Numbered from the stretch's first letter, positions 22,929-36,206 are shown. The stretch is DNA of 64,000 nucleotides from Adiantum capillus-veneris (GCA_014529385.2 CM043955.1:142586140-142650139); one strand, 5' to 3'. The notes: generated by a model from the letters alone, not told the origin. Numbers and translations are program-made.

Positions 22929-25900
22929 ACATTACTTTTGGTCAGCTGCTGTTAGCTTTAAATCCAAAGTTAAGGAGGCAGTGGTCTACAAGTGTTAGCA
23001 CCAGGCTGCCAAGAGTTAAGGGGAATGTGCAAGCGGTGCAAAACATGGCTTTGAGGGTAGGTAGCCCCACTGACGTTCTTTCGCTTGTGGATGTGATAAT
23101 AGAGAAGAGGATGCTGATACAAGCCTACATAGACGGTGGAGTGCAGGTTTGTGTCATGACGGAAGAAGCCATGAAAGAAATAGGAGTCAAGGTAGTAGTT
23201 AATTCGAATGTGCGCATGAGGATGGCTAACCATACTAACTGCCAGATGTCTGGGTGTGGCTCAGGATGTGAAGGTCAAAGTGATGGGCATAGAGTGCTTG
23301 ATAGACTTCTTTGTGATGAAAGCAGGGGATAATGCTTATCCAATCATTTTGGGTAGGCCATGGCTCTTGGTGATAGGAGGAAAGCAGGATTAGGAGAGCA
23401 AAGTGTTTACCTTGCCTGACAAAGAGAGAGGAAGACAAATTGTGCTTGATTTGAAGACCAAGGAGAGCAGTTCTTGTCCTATGGCAGTTAAAGATGAGGG
23501 CAACATGACGAGCTACGAGTACAAGACAGAGACAGGCTATGATGAAGGCTATACTAGCACAAAGGAAGAAGAGAGCGAGGATGACATGCTGAAGATAGAT
23601 GCAAACTTATTCGGGGTCACCATAGATGACTCCCCACCTAAAGAAGAAGGTATGTAGTCCCAACCTCATGGTTTAAGCATAGAGGAGGTTTCAAACATGT
23701 TGAGTGAAGATTTAACCAAGGGTGAAAAGGAAGGCTATGTTCAACTGTGTGAGTCCTATCCAAATCTATTTGTGACGGAGTACAAGCATTTGCAAGGTGC
23801 AAATGGGGTGGAGCACAAGATTGTTCTTAAGGAGGGACATTAGCCTAAAGCATAGAAGTTGAGAAGACTAGGGGAAATCCAAAAGGAGGCCCTTTGGTAG
23901 GAGATCAATAAGCTACTGGATTTTGGCATCATATTCCCTGTGAAAGAGTCAGAGTGGGTCTCGCTAGTGTCCATAACCCCTAAGAAGAATGGGAAATGGA
24001 GAGTGTGTGTCGACTACAAGTCACTGAATGCCGCAACCAAGAGGAATCACTATCCCTTACAATTTCAAGATGAAATCCTAAACCAGGTGGCTGGGCATGA
24101 AAGATACTCGATTATGGATGGCTTTTCAAGGTATTTTCAAATAGGGATTGCACTTGAAGACCAGTTGAAGACCAGATTCATATCTCCATGGGGTTGTTTC
24201 GCTTACCGCAGGATGCCATTTGGATTGGTGAATGCCTATGCCACCTTTCAAGATTGGATGAACAGGGTATTTGGTTCACACTTGGGCCATTTTATTAGGG
24301 TCTTCATGGATGATATCGGCTGCTACAATTCAAGATAAGCTACCACAGCCTCGAGTGCAACTGTTAGGTCATGTGGTGTCGCAAAACGGTATAGAGGCCG
24401 ATCCTGAAAAGGTAAAGGCATTGGTGTTGATGGAACCGCCATCAGATGCTCAAGGTTTGACTTTGTTTGTTCATAAGCTGAAGTATCTATCATGTTTCTT
24501 TTGGATGTTGTCGCAATAGGTGAATCCTCTTCAAAAGAGGGCTCAAAAAGTACATGGTTATGAATGGGATGGAGAAGCTCAAGAGGCTTTTGATAGGGTC
24601 AAAGAGATTTTGTTTCAGTTGTGCCAGCGGTATCTCCTCCCAATTGAGAGGATGACTTTTATGTGTCTATGACAGTGGGTATAGTTGCTATTGGAGCGGT
24701 TCTACTGCAAAAGGTAGGGAGGAGCTACAAACCGATATACTTTGAGAGCGGGTGATTAGCCAAGGAGAGGCTACCAACACTGAGGCAGAGTATTGGGTGA
24801 TGGCTCTGGTCTTCGTTTGTAGGAAGTTCAAGGTGCATTTGATTGTGCACAAGTTTTTTGTGTTGACGATTGATAATCTATTGCCAGAGGTAGTGCTACA
24901 TTTGAAGCCAAGAAGGAGGATTATGAAGTGGGTGTTGGAGCTACAAGAGTTCGAGTTCGAGTTCAAGGTAGATCACACGAGTCGGTCTCACTTGGCAGAC
25001 ATTCTTGTCAGCAAGGCCGTCGATTTTCCGACCTATCCAAGAGTGGTATGAGATGAAGCTAAGGAGGAACCTGACTTGGAGGATACTTTTACAATGTGGT
25101 TTGACGGAGCGTATCAAAGGATAGTATAGAAAGCAAGAGGAGGTGTGGTGATTTACGATCCACACGGCAAAGTTATATTTTTGAAGGCATATGATCTGGA
25201 GGATGTCCACATCAATAATGAGGCGGAGTATCTCACTTTGCATTTGGGTCTTAAATAGTGTATAGAGTTTGGCATTTCAAGGTTGGTGGTGAAAGGAGAT
25301 GCACTGCTAGTCATCAAGCAACTACTAGGCCAATGGCAGGTAAAGCGCGATTCTTTGAAGCATTGGTTTTTTTCCATCAAGAAGATGCTAAAGTCTTTTG
25401 AAGATGTCCAATGCAAGCATGTGAGAAGAGAGCAGAACCAAGAGGCGGATCAGTTTTAGCAAGTAGCAAAGTGCAGGTGAATGTTGCAGGTCTATATGTG
25501 GCCCCAACCACTTATGCAGGTAGGGAGACTCTAAAGGAGATTGAAGGTTTTTTGGGTACAGGGCAATGTTCAGAGGGTTTGTCCAAGTTGCAAAAGAGAA
25601 GAGTGGTGCAAAAGGCCCGCAAATTCACACTGGTGGGTGAGGATCTCATGAACTATGGGCGTGACGGAGTGCTTAGAAGGGTGCTATACAAAGAAGAGAT
25701 TGGAATGGTGTTGGAGCAATGCCATGAAGAAAGTGGACACCAAGGCAAAGACCAGGTCCTGTTTTGAGTGCTTAGAGCAGGCTTTTAGTGGCCTTCCATT
25801 GTGAAGGACGTGCATTACTGGTGCAAGACGTGCCACGAGTGTCAAACTATAGGTGAAAGATGACTGGTAGCGGAGTCACAGGGTGCCATCATCGCACAAA

Positions 25901-26810
25901 GTGCTTTCAAAAAGTGGGGTCTGGATGCGATAGACCCTCTCCCAAAGTCTACAAGTGGTAAGAAGTATGTGGTAGTAGCCATTGACTACCTTACCAGGTG
26001 GGTCGAGGCCAAAGCAGTGAAGGAAGTAAATGCTAATGTGGTGGCTCAGTTTGTGTTTGATAACATCTGTTGCCGTTTTGGTGTTCCATGGGTGTTAGTT
26101 TTTGATAGGGGTCAGGGGTTTAGAAGCAAGCTCATGAGTGCATTAGTGGAAAAGTTAAAGATTCAGCATCGGTTTTCCTCGCCCTATCACCCCCAATGAA
26201 ATGGTCTAGTCAAGAGTGCTAATGGGAAAATCATCAAGATGTTAACGAAGTACGTGTATAAGTAGGAAGCCGAGTGGGAAGCAAATCTAGAGAAGTGTTG
26301 TGGGTGTATAGAACATCCTAAAAAGTGGCTACAAACTTCACTCCATTCGAGCTAGTCTATGGTAAAGAGGTTGTGTTGCCGGTGTATGCCCAGTTAGGTG
26401 CTTTGAAGGGTATGTGGCGTGTCAATGCCACTCAATAAGGATCAGATAGCCAGTTTAGAGGCTTTGCAGATGGACAGAGAGACAGTGGTAGACTACTATG
26501 TGAAGTAGAGAGAGGAGCGGGTTGCCAAGTTCAATCAGAACCTGCCAAACAAGAAGATAGAGGAAGGAGACCTAGTCATGAAGTACGAAAGCTACCTGGA
26601 TTTCACATTCCAGAAGAAGTTCAAGAGGAAGTGGACAGGTCCATATAAAGTGAAAAAGGCCTTTCGAATGGGACCTATCAGCTAGTAAGGGCAAATGGAA
26701 AGCTTCTTAGGAACATGGCAAATGGTGTGCAGCTCAAAATGTATTTCGAGAGGGATTTAGTGCCTGAAGTGCAGAAAATTGTAGTCAAGGGAGGTGGGCA
26801 ACCCACCTAG
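22929..26810 (+). pseudogene. Gypsy 1 pol: protease, RT, RNase H, second RNase H, integrase
   Basis: Protease: YIDGGVQVCVMTEEAM (about 23130). RT: NGKWRVCVDYKSLNAATKRN, DGFSRYFQIGIALEDQLKTR and catalytic FMDDI (about 24306), then LLGHVVSQNGIEADPEKVKA. RNase H 1: IGAVLLQK and a distal HTSRSHLADIL. RNase H 2: MWFDGAYQ, NNEAEYLTL, KGDALLVIKQ and QEADQF, so all four acidic positions are present. Integrase: a CxxC pair in YWCKTCHECQ, LDAIDPLPK, DRGQGFRSKL and NGLVKSANGK, where Lys replaces the catalytic Glu. The C-terminal barrel-like part ends near 26800. Stops are frequent, many of them TAG. Confidence 0.85.
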
Positions 26811-26958
26811 AGCATGCGGTGTGTAAGAGAAAGGAGATGAAGCTTTTGCACATAGCTTGTATATACAGTTATGGTTTTGTGAGTGCTTTTAATCTCGTCA
26901 GTTTGGTGTGCCAGTTTTAAAGTTCTGTACATATGCTTTTGATTGAACATAAATGTTT

Positions 26959-26976
26959 GACAAGGGGGATGGGCAA
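26959..26976 (+). other. Gypsy 1 polypurine tract
   Basis: GACAAGGGGGATGGGCAA directly precedes the 3' LTR start TGATGG. A very similar GGGGATGGGCAAA precedes the LTR of gypsy 4 on the other strand. Confidence 0.8.
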
Positions 26977-28442
26977 TGATGGTGCAGCCAAAGTTGGTCA
27001 AAGCTAGGAGATGGTCTATGCCAGGCAGAGGTAGTAGGAAAGTGCAGTGCAGAAGGCTAGGGCAGGTACCAAGGACCTGGGTAGCCAGAGGATAGCGAAA
27101 AAGTATGTCTGAAGTGCGGCAAGATGGTCCAGATGGGATGGAAGATGAAGGTGTCCGAAATGCCAAGTTAGTGCTCTAGAGTGTAGTGTTCAGTGTGCTC
27201 TAGAAGCCGGTCCAGGCGGCTCGTCAAACGGATCCCCGGTGTGCAAGATACTGAAGTTTAAAGGCAAAGTGTGTAGCAGATCCCCGACGGATAGGGCAGC
27301 TGGGGACGGGTGGCCCAGGCAGGTGTCACTGGATGCATGTTTAGAGCTCGAGTTAAGGAGCATGCCTATCTTCTCGGATTGCAAATCGAAGCTCTGGTTA
27401 GCAAGTTATGGTCGATTGAAATTTTCCAGGGGGCCGGGTCTCAGCCCACTTGACCACATGGGAGGATGCGTCATCTGGCATCGTTTCGGCCTTGCCAAGG
27501 TTCTTGGTGGTAGTGTGCATCATGTGAAGCTAGCATGAATCGATGGTTCGTCCATCGGATGCTCGGTCGGTGAGATACAGTGACAAGATGGACTTGGGAG
27601 CATTTGATAGTGAAAGGTTTGCAGATGATGTTTTGGTTTTTTGCACGCACTGTTCGAAGGCACACCAAGGCCAAAGTGGGACGAGGTTCAGGTGGTTTGG
27701 AGTTGGCAGGGGGTTCTTCCCCCTGGGCTTGACAGGCTGCTCATTGAGCATGTGAGCAAAGAGGTGCTATAGGTTAAAAGAGGCCTAAAGTTGGGTTTTC
27801 ATGGGGGTATTTTTTCAAGCTTTCCACATGACTTTGAAGCTTAAGGAACTGGTGGCTGCCACATGGCAAGGGGGTCGCCCCACATGCGATGTCAAGAGCA
27901 AACAGGCGGCATCTATGACCTAGGCTATGGGCCTTCAATAGAACACAAAAGAGGAGAGAGAGGGGAGCTCTCCCTCCCGTTGGCTATGGCCGGGCCCTTA
28001 TGGGCGCTGTGTCGGCGGGCGATGGCCCTGCAGAGTGGCGCATTCGACGGTTTTGGCCCACTGGGCACGCAGGTGGCACGCTCGTGGGGGAGAGAGGTGA
28101 CGCATTGGTGGCGGTCCGCTGATGATGTGGCAGGCCCAATGAGGGCTTGTTCCCATGGCCTTAAGAGGCATTTTTTGAAATCATAGAGAGGGGGAGAGCA
28201 TTAGCGATATCGGTAATGCCTCCCTAAGGTCTATTAAGGGAAGTGTCCCGCGGGTAATGAGCAGGGGAGCAAGAGAAGAGAAAGCCCGAAGGCAATCGGG
28301 AGGTCAAATGTCCGGGGGATAGACCCGACGAAGAGAAGGAGAGAGGGTCCAAAGGGGCCGCCCAATAAAGAGGTGGAAACAAGCCATTTCAAGGGACAAC
28401 TGAGTGAAGCAGAAGCAAGGGCAAAATGGAGGCCGAGGCCAA
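26977..28442 (+). repeat. Gypsy 1 3' LTR, truncated
   Basis: It matches 18612 to about 20873 without the 783-bp insertion. Similarity stops abruptly after GGAGGCCGAGGCC at 28442. An indel near 28060-28090 and scattered substitutions indicate an old insertion. Confidence 0.85.
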
Positions 28443-29600
28443 AACCAATAAACTATCACTCTCTAATTTGGGAAATCAGTCTAAATTCTATCTCGCCATT
28501 CTAGGTCATCACACCATTCCGTCGATCAAATGAACTCAGATGGCAATGAAACTTTAGGATAAGGTGTATTAGGCCTAATGGAATTAATCCACAAAGTTTG
28601 GAAGTCATCCAACAAGGTACCAAAATCTCGATACATCGTGGTTCAAGTCTTGAAAATTGCAAGCACACAATCCAGATAGGTCGCACTAAGGTCTAGGTAC
28701 ACTCTCCTACGGTCAAAATGTTAAAAAAAAAACCATTTTGAAACTCAAATCTGCAAATATAGAAGCTCAAAGATAAGTCCAAGTAAAGTCCGTTTTCCCC
28801 GTATATGGTCTTTAGATAGCAAGCTTTGGTGCTCTCCAATTTTTTGGTATGATGGTCCTTAGGGTCTCAAGATAGCTTTTCTAAACACCCTAAAAACGTG
28901 TCCCATTTCTCACAAGATTCTTTTCTAGCTATCCATGACTCAAAATTTTGGAGTTATGTATCATACTTTAAAGCAATTTGGGGGAACTGCACCGAAACAA
29001 CACTAAAAATAGTTTCTAAACCAAGCAATCAATGCTCGAAACTTGGTCTCCAATGGGTATTGTTGGCCTAAAATTGCAATATAGGATGCACTCAAGTAAT
29101 TTCACAAGTTTGTCAAGTCGAATAACCCCAAATGGGAAGAAATGTATAGTATCACGATACTCAAACTTTTTTTTAGCTATGTATGACACCTAGCTACACA
29201 AACTTGTTTCATAATGATGAGTTAAATCCCTTGGGTCAATTTTGGTTTAATTTGGATCTCTTTTGCTTGCCCAAAATGCGGGGTTTTAGAGTTTTTGATA
29301 CTTTGATTCTAGATTTGGCCTTCAAAGACGATTGGAAGATTCGAATTTGATCAAATCCAAATTTTACACAAATCTTTTAGTTTTGGCCCAAAAATTCAAT
29401 ATGACAATTCTCAACTTTTCGCTTAGGTTTTTATTAGACTGTTTTTATTGATCACTATTAACCCATGACATCATTCTTATTATTTATAGTATTTTTAGTC
29501 ATGGTCTAGGATTGTCAGTCCCATATGTGCATGATCATTGATTGGGTGATCATTGATGAGAGCAACACCACAAATTTTATCAAATATGGATTTAGTGCTT
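28443..29600. other. Unassigned noncoding sequence
   Basis: AT-rich, no open frame of note, no repeat of another part of the window that I can find. It replaces the missing end of the gypsy 1 3' LTR, so it may belong to an element inserted there or to a deletion junction. Confidence 0.4.
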
Positions 29601-30690
29601 TGATCGATTGAGTGTGGGCGCCCGTATGTGAACAAAATATGAGTTGCCAATGCACATAGAAAATACACAGTAGTCATACGACAAGTGAGAGAAAAATTCT
29701 CTTCATAGTCTATGCCTTTTTGCTGTGCATAAACTTTTGCAACAAGTCAAGCCTTATAGCAATCAATCTCACCATCCGGCTTAAGTTTCAACTTGTAAAA
29801 TCACTTTGTACCAGCATCCTTTTTGCCAGGATGTGTCATTTCCTATAAGTGCATCATATTTTGATTGCATGGTAGCCATCCATTTTTTATAATTTTGTGC
29901 TTCATCAAAAGACACAGGATCCTCTACATCACATAAGCTAGAAACAACCAAAGCATAACAATTTAATCCATAAGATGCATGGTGAGAACCTGAATGAGTA
30001 TGACTAGACAAAGACGAATCCAATTTACTATCACGCAAAGTATGTACCAACCATGCAGAAGATGCATGGCGAGAACCTGAACGAGTATGACTAGACAAAG
30101 GTGCATCCAATTTACTATGACGCAAAGTATGTACCAACCATTTTGGCATACCTCTAGCCTACTCATTCTCAACCCTCTCCACATGAAGTATATCATGTAC
30201 ATAGGTGGCACACATGATAACCTCAAGCCAAAATGTAGCTGGCAAAGCTTGGATTTTGACCATATATCATGCCATTTTTGTAAGCGACCTATGTTTTCTT
30301 TTGGAAATACCATTTTATTGAGGTTTATATGGAAATGTATATTGGTGTTTTATCCCAGGACTAGCCAAAAATGCATTAAACTCATGAGACATGTACTTCC
30401 CCCTCGATCTGAACGGAGGGTGCCCATAGTACATTTGAAGACATTTTCAGCCATAGCCAAAAATTTCCTGAAGCACATAAACACTTTGGGCTTAGCTTTA
30501 AGTGGATACACCCATGCATGCCTCAAGTAATCATCAATGAAAGTCATGAAGTAAAGGGAATTGTCCGCCATGGATAGAATTTGTATAGGCCCACAAACAT
30601 CACTATGCACAAGCTTCAATTTGCATGTAGCCCTTATTGAAACATCATTTCAAAACTTCAAACGCTACAACTTACCCAAAATGAAACCTT
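29600..30690 (-). pseudogene. Copia integrase and RT N-terminus
   Basis: Integrase: KLVHSDVCGPIQ, YFMTFIDDYLRHAWVYPLKA and TLRSDRGG, giving the first two catalytic Asp residues; the Glu region is not intact. RT: DPVSFDEAQNYKKWMATMQS with a shifted LVAKVYAQQKGIDYEENF, which is the usual palm entry of copia RT. A duplicated 85-bp stretch in the linker (WLVHTLR-SKLD-SLSSHT twice) lies at about 29990-30150. The frame is lost below 29600. Confidence 0.8.
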
Positions 30691-30696
30691 AAAAAA

Positions 30697-31794
30697 TGTC
30701 ATAAAATATAATATCTAACTTTACCAAATGATTTTCTCATATTAAATTGATCATTTAATGTGGGAGAATAAATGGGAACAAAAGTTAGAATAGAGACATG
30801 TGCTTCTAGACCTATCTAAACACGTGACCAAAAGGAGAGATGGTTGCATCTCAATAGGGGTCCAAAAGGAGATGGACTATCAAAGAGCAATGTGCAACAA
30901 GTGCTTCTAGACTTACCTCAGTAGGGGACCAAGAGGAGATATGGCTACATCTCAATAAGGGTCCAAAAGGAGGTAGTCTATCAAAGAGTAATGTGCATCT
31001 AATGGAGCTTAAAAGACCTTAGGGGTAGCTTCATTAAAGACCTCCAATGGTTAATGTCAAAAGTCCCTTGACCTTAGGCAAGCTAGGGCTGAGCTTGAGG
31101 TGGGAACCCAACCTAAGCTTGAGGTGCTTGTCGTGCTTGATGACTAAGGTGCTTGAGGTGCTTGTCATGCTTAATATCTAAGGTACTTGAGGTGCTTGTC
31201 ATACTTAATGGGGGGTAGGGTGCTTGAGTAAAAAAGAGACCCTACAAACTTAATGAGGAAGGTGCTTGAGAAGCTTCCCATACATGGGGGGTAAGGTGCT
31301 TGAGTAAAAAAGAGACCCTACAACTTAACGAGGAAGGTAATTGAGAAGATTCCCATACATGGGGGGTAAGGTGCTTGAGTAAAAAGGAGACCCTACAAAC
31401 TTAATGAGGAAGGTGCTTGAGAAGCTTCCTATGCATGAAAGTCCCAAAGTTAGGGGAATCTTTGAATTAACTTTCCACTCACCCAAAGGGCATCCCTTTT
31501 TCAAAGGACACATGCGACACATGTCAAACTCTCCCTATGCTTAAGTACATGGTGTGCTTGAATGCTATTGGTTGGGCTAAAGAGGGGTCCAATGAGCTTC
31601 TAGCTTCATCCAACAAATATCTAGATATTTTCAAGATCTCCCACTCTAAGGGTTAAGGAGTACACTTGTCCAAAGACTACCCATGTACTTGCATGCATGC
31701 TGCATGTGATTGGCTACGGGGGAGAGGGGTCCAATGATCTTGAAACATGTGTAAAAGCTACAACTCACCCCAAGCAAGCAAGGGGGGTACTAGG

Positions 31795-31867
<73 letters not shown>

Positions 31868-32563
31868 ATTTGTGGATTCATTCACAACTTAATAAAAGTT
31901 GAGGAACTCCACCTCCTTCTCCAAGCTTGTGAGAAGTGAGAGCCTACACCAACACCGTTCTTGGCTACGGAATGAAAATCCAACTAAGAGCCATGCTTCA
32001 ATGCTTAAGCTTACCATCTTCTCCATCTTCATTACTATGCTAATATGTATGCTAGCAAGAAGAGTTCTGATAAGTGAGGAACTATTTTTTTCTACTATGG
32101 AATGTTTCTTCTTCCTCTTCCCTACCCTCATTCCCCGCTAGCTCTCTCCACCTTCAAAGGTGTTTGAGGCCTTGGGACTGAGGCTTTGGATAGTTAATGC
32201 TTTCTATAAAGTTTATGTTATTTTTGTGATGCATGAAGCTTTCCATCTTCATTGCATCACCTAGGTCACAAGGAACACAAAGATTGTATTGTACCAAGTC
32301 TCTCTTGATGGGAGAAACTATAATACAAATGCCTATTGGAGGGGGGACCGGTTTCATATGAATCCGGTGCTCAACTATTGTCATGTTCTCTAAACTCTCT
32401 CTCTTGTAAAAGTATTGTTCATGCCAAGTTAACTAAGTACCATAATTATGTTGCTACCATCAATTAAGTTCACCCGCTATGCTCACAAAGTAGTCTCACA
32501 AAAGTGCTTCACCTATTTTCCTAATTCCGCTACTCTCAAAGTTCATAGGCCATTTGCATTACA
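30697..32563 (+). repeat. Gypsy 2 5' LTR
   Basis: 1867 bp, bounded by TG...CA. It contains three copies of a 76-bp tandem unit (about 31205-31440) and (AC)34 at 31799-31865. It has a 37-bp block (about 31932-31969, AGTGAGAGCCTACACC...) that is absent from the 3' LTR. Confidence 0.93.
31205..31440. repeat. 76-bp tandem repeat within the gypsy 2 LTR
   Basis: Unit: ATGGGGGGTAAGGTGCTTGA, GTAAAAAAGAGACCCTACAA, ACTTAATGAGGAAGGTGCTT, GAGAAGCTTCCCATAC. Three copies here and three in the 3' LTR at about 38345-38580. Confidence 0.88.
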
Positions 32564-32564
32564 T

Positions 32565-32576
32565 TGGTATCAGAGC
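32565..32576 (+). other. Gypsy 2 primer binding site
   Basis: TGGTATCAGAGC, one base after the LTR. It matches the complement of the 3' end of plant initiator tRNA-Met over 12 bases, the usual primer for this group. Confidence 0.9.
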
Positions 32577-32977
32577 ATTTAGTTTCTCTTTTCTTGCTTA
32601 ATAAGAGAGGTCCTTAAGTAGCCTATTAATGGTTGATTTTGTTAATTATATTAGGGTAAGTGGGACTGGGATCTACAATCAATTTTTTTGAGCCCACTAT
32701 GTGGGATATGGTGCACACCTCGGGAGGTTTGGTCTTAATAGTGGAGTCTTTTTAGACTTGTCTACGGCTTTACCATTATTCAGCCATAAGAAGTCCAAAA
32801 GGAGCTAACCCTTGGCAACTTTGCTATGTTACACTCACTCCACTACTTTCTACAATTAACCAATTTGAGCGGTGGGTGTAGATACTTAAGTGCCTATTTT
32901 CAAAGGCTAAGAGGAGTAGCAACTAAGGTTTTGATTTGCCAAAGCATACACTAAGTAAACACATAAGTTTAATTAAC

Positions 32978-34330
32978 ATGGCTAACAATAACCAAGAGAG
33001 TAGAATGAACATTGATAACTTTGATTTTGCACATGAAGGTGCTAATGATGATGCCCAATTTTTGTTAATTATCTTGTCACTAGGTTTCAACAAGCTATGG
33101 GCAACCCCACTTTGCAAGCTGAAGTTACTCAACAACTTTGTGCTTACGGGATTTCCTTTCCCCTTCAAGAGGAGAGCGAGCTTATGAGGCCTCTAGAAGA
33201 GACTCCCAAAAGAAGACTCTCTCCCATAAGAGAGGATGAATCCAAATAACGAGAAAGTAATGAATCTTTAAGTTCCTCCAAAGATGTGTCTCCACGAAGA
33301 CGACGGACTAAACAATCATCAATTCCTCCCAAGAGGAAACGGTCAACCCATAGTCCTTCTCCTCATCACTCCAAAAGGAGAGAGAGCAAACCAAGGAAGA
33401 AAAGGGCAAGAAAGAGGTCACCCTCTCTCCTTCTTGTTCACCTTCCTCCTCTAATGATGAAAGCTATGGCTATTCTCCTAGAGAATACAAGAGGGGAGGA
33501 CATCGCAAATCTTACCCTGCATGGTGAAGGTCACAAAATCTAAAGAAGTTCAAAGAGGGAGGAAAGAATATTTCTTTTCTCACCTATGATGACACCTTTG
33601 GTGCTACCGACAAAGTATTGGCCTTCATCCAACAATTTGATGCGGCCTTTGTAGATGAGGGCTTCACGGAGTCCTCCAAGCTACACCATGTAGCTATGCA
33701 CTTCCAAAAATCGGCTCGTCAATGGTGGGCTATACTTTGTGGCAACAACGAAGCCCCAAAGACATGAAAAACTCTACGAGTCTCCATCATGAAGCAATTC
33801 CTTGCAAGTGATACAAAGGAAAAAGTGCTTACCAAATGGTGAAGTTTAAGGCTTCTCTCTCATGAGTCTATCCACAAATATGTGGACAAGTTTTGGGATT
33901 TACATCTCAAGGCTACTGTCTTTCAAAAGATAGACTTTACCGTGCAAAAGAAACAATTCTGTGCGGGATTACCCAAAGAGATGGCCAAGTATGTCAACTC
34001 TCAATGGCCTAGTTCTATCACCGAAGTAATCCACCACACCATCGTTGCTTTGTGCATCAATTTCCAACAAGGGGTTAGACGAAATGTCAAGCCCATGGAA
34101 AATAAAGACAAAAGTGATGCCAAGAGGAAAACCAAAGCCCAAAATACTTACCAAGGCTATTCCAACAACAACAACAATCAGTCAAAGGAGAAGGGAGTTT
34201 ACAAAGGTAAATATAAACTCTCTCCTAAATAGCTAGAAGTTTTTTTCTAAAGGACCACAAAATGTTTTAAGTGTGGGGAGCAAGGCCATGGTTATGGTTC
34301 TTGTCCCAAGAGAATTTCCCCCAATGAGAC
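32978..34330 (+). pseudogene. Gypsy 2 gag
   Basis: The start MANNNQESRMNIDNFDFAHE is followed by a frameshifted basic linker. The capsid domain begins near 33580 (TYDDTFGATDKVLAFIQQFD; HHVAMHFQKSARQWWAILCG) and continues at 33882 with KYVDKFWDLHLKATVFQKID and QFCAGLPKEMAKYVNSQWPS. A zinc knuckle CFKCGEQGHGYGSC is at about 34264-34305, intact. Internal stops: TGA replacing Trp in the APKT-KTLR stretch (about 33764), a TGA near 33840, and TAG at 34231-34233. Confidence 0.85.
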
Positions 34331-36206
34331 TCCTAGAGCCTCTATGTTTGAAGCTCCAAAAGAGGATGCTCATTGCCAAGGATTTCTCCTTTCCTATGCT
34401 TGGGGAAAGGTAAGGGATCATGATGCCTTCATCTTGCTTGAACCTGGTTCTACTCACAACTTCATATCAATGGAATTGGCCACCAAGTTGGGCATTCAAG
34501 CTTTTGAGATGGGAGATGCTGTAATTGGCTGATGTCGCTTTCAAGGGACAGCAAGCCTCCGTTACTCCCTTGATTGGGAAGTTGAGGCTTCATGTCCAAA
34601 GCTATATCAACAAAGAATACTTTTTTATCTCTCCTCTCCAACATGAGGATGCTATCCTAGGGGTACCATGGTTCAATCGCATGGCTGCCAACATGAAGTT
34701 CCCTGAAAGGATAATCTACTTCACCTACAGGGGAAAGAATATGTATATAGATGCTAATGAGTCTAGTCATACTATACCACTTGTAAATCCTCTTGACCGT
34801 GATAAATCAATGAAGAGCTCAATTTTTGCGTACATGATTTTTGTCAAAGAGTCCCTAAAAGGTCCTAATGTTTCATCAAAGGTGAATGCTAGGAATCAAG
34901 AAGAGTTAGACTTGTCTAACTTTCTAAAAGGATTCCAAGATGCGTTCATTGATGACATCCTAGTGAGCTACCTTTAAAATTAGGGATGATGACCGTGCAA
35001 TTGAGCTCCTACCAAGAAGCTCACTGCCTAACAAGCCTCCTTATCGAGTTTCACAAGCTCAACAAGAGGAGATCATGAGGCAAGTGCATGTATTGATCGA
35101 AAAAGGGATGGTGAGGTCTAGCTCCTCTCCATTTTGTTCACCATTAGTTTTAGTGCAAAAGAAAGACGACACATATCACATGTGTGTTGACTATAGTGCA
35201 CTAAATATGATTACTATCAAAAATAGTTTTCCCGTGCCATGGGTAGAAGATCTATTTAATAATTTACAAGTTTTGGCTTGACAAATGCTCCAGATGCATT
35301 CAAACTCATGATGGACAAAAATCGGGCCATTAAAATTCTCTTGAGAAATACAAGCGACACCTCCAGGTAATCTTTCAAGTTGTGAGAGAGAATAAGCTTT
35401 TCATTAATCAAAAGAAAAATGAATTTTTCCTACAAGAGATTCAATATTTAGGTCACATTATCTCTAAATATGGCACCCATATGGATACAACAAAGTTAGA
35501 GATAATAAAAGGATGGCCTAATTCAAATAATCTACAAGAGGTACAAAGCTTCATAGGTATGTGTACATAATGTAGATGCTTCATTGAAAAGATTCTCGCT
35601 AAAGCCCATTACATGACTTAACAAAAGAGAACATTAAGTATTCATGGACTGCAAAATTACAAGAAGCTTTTGAAGAAGCTTAAGGAGAATCTTATCTCTC
35701 AATGTGTACTCACACTACTAGATCTCTCAACGACATTTGAGGTCCAATGTGATGCTTGTGGTGATTGCGTTGGAGCTATTTTTCTTCAAGAAGGGCATGC
35801 CACATCATATAAGAGTCAAAGACTCAACTTCAATAAGTGAGTATTAGGCAAATACGAAAAAGAGCTACTAGCTATTCTACATGCCCTAGACACATGGAAG
35901 CACTATCTATTGGGGATTCCATTCATTTTACGAACAGACCATCAAAGTCTCAAGTACTTCATGACGCAAACAAAGCTCTCCGACAAACAAATGAGGTGGG
36001 AAAATTTTCTTTTGCAATTTAAATTTCATATTGCTCACATTGTTGGCAAGCACAATCAAGTGGTTGATGCACTTTCACAACGACCAAGGGTAAATGTGGT
36101 GTCTATAGCAACTCACAATGATCTATCTTTTATGATAGATGAGTATGCTACTGACCGAGACTTTAAGTATGTAGCTACAGCCTTTGCATTAGGGGAAAAA
36201 AAATAA
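34331..36206 (+). pseudogene. Gypsy 2 protease, truncated RT and RNase H
   Basis: Protease active site: ILLEPGSTHNFISMELATKL (Glu where Asp is normal in D-P-G-S-T), about 34430. RT fingers: CSPLVLVQKKDDTYHMCVDY (about 35140). After NNLQVLA the frame jumps to LTNAPDAFKLMMDK, so the segment with the first catalytic Asp is gone, and the YxDD box is also missing before ENKLFINQKKNEFFLQEIQY. RNase H: FEVQCDACGDCVGAIFLQEG, ILRTDHQSLKYF and HNQVVDALSQRP. The loss of the polymerase core looks like internal deletions, not just point decay. Confidence 0.85.

Larger units (their letters stand above)
18612..28442 (+). mobile_element. Ty3/gypsy retrotransposon 1, Tat lineage, decayed
   Basis: Paired LTRs start at TGTTGGTGCAGCC (18612) and TGATGGTGCAGCC (26977). 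Between them lie gag, protease, RT, RNase H, a second plant-type RNase H and integrase, in that order. The extra RNase H after the RT-RNase H block is diagnostic of the Tat lineage. The 3' LTR is cut short at about 28442, so no target duplication can be read. There are more than a dozen in-frame stops and several frameshifts, and the integrase Glu is replaced by Lys. Confidence 0.88.
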
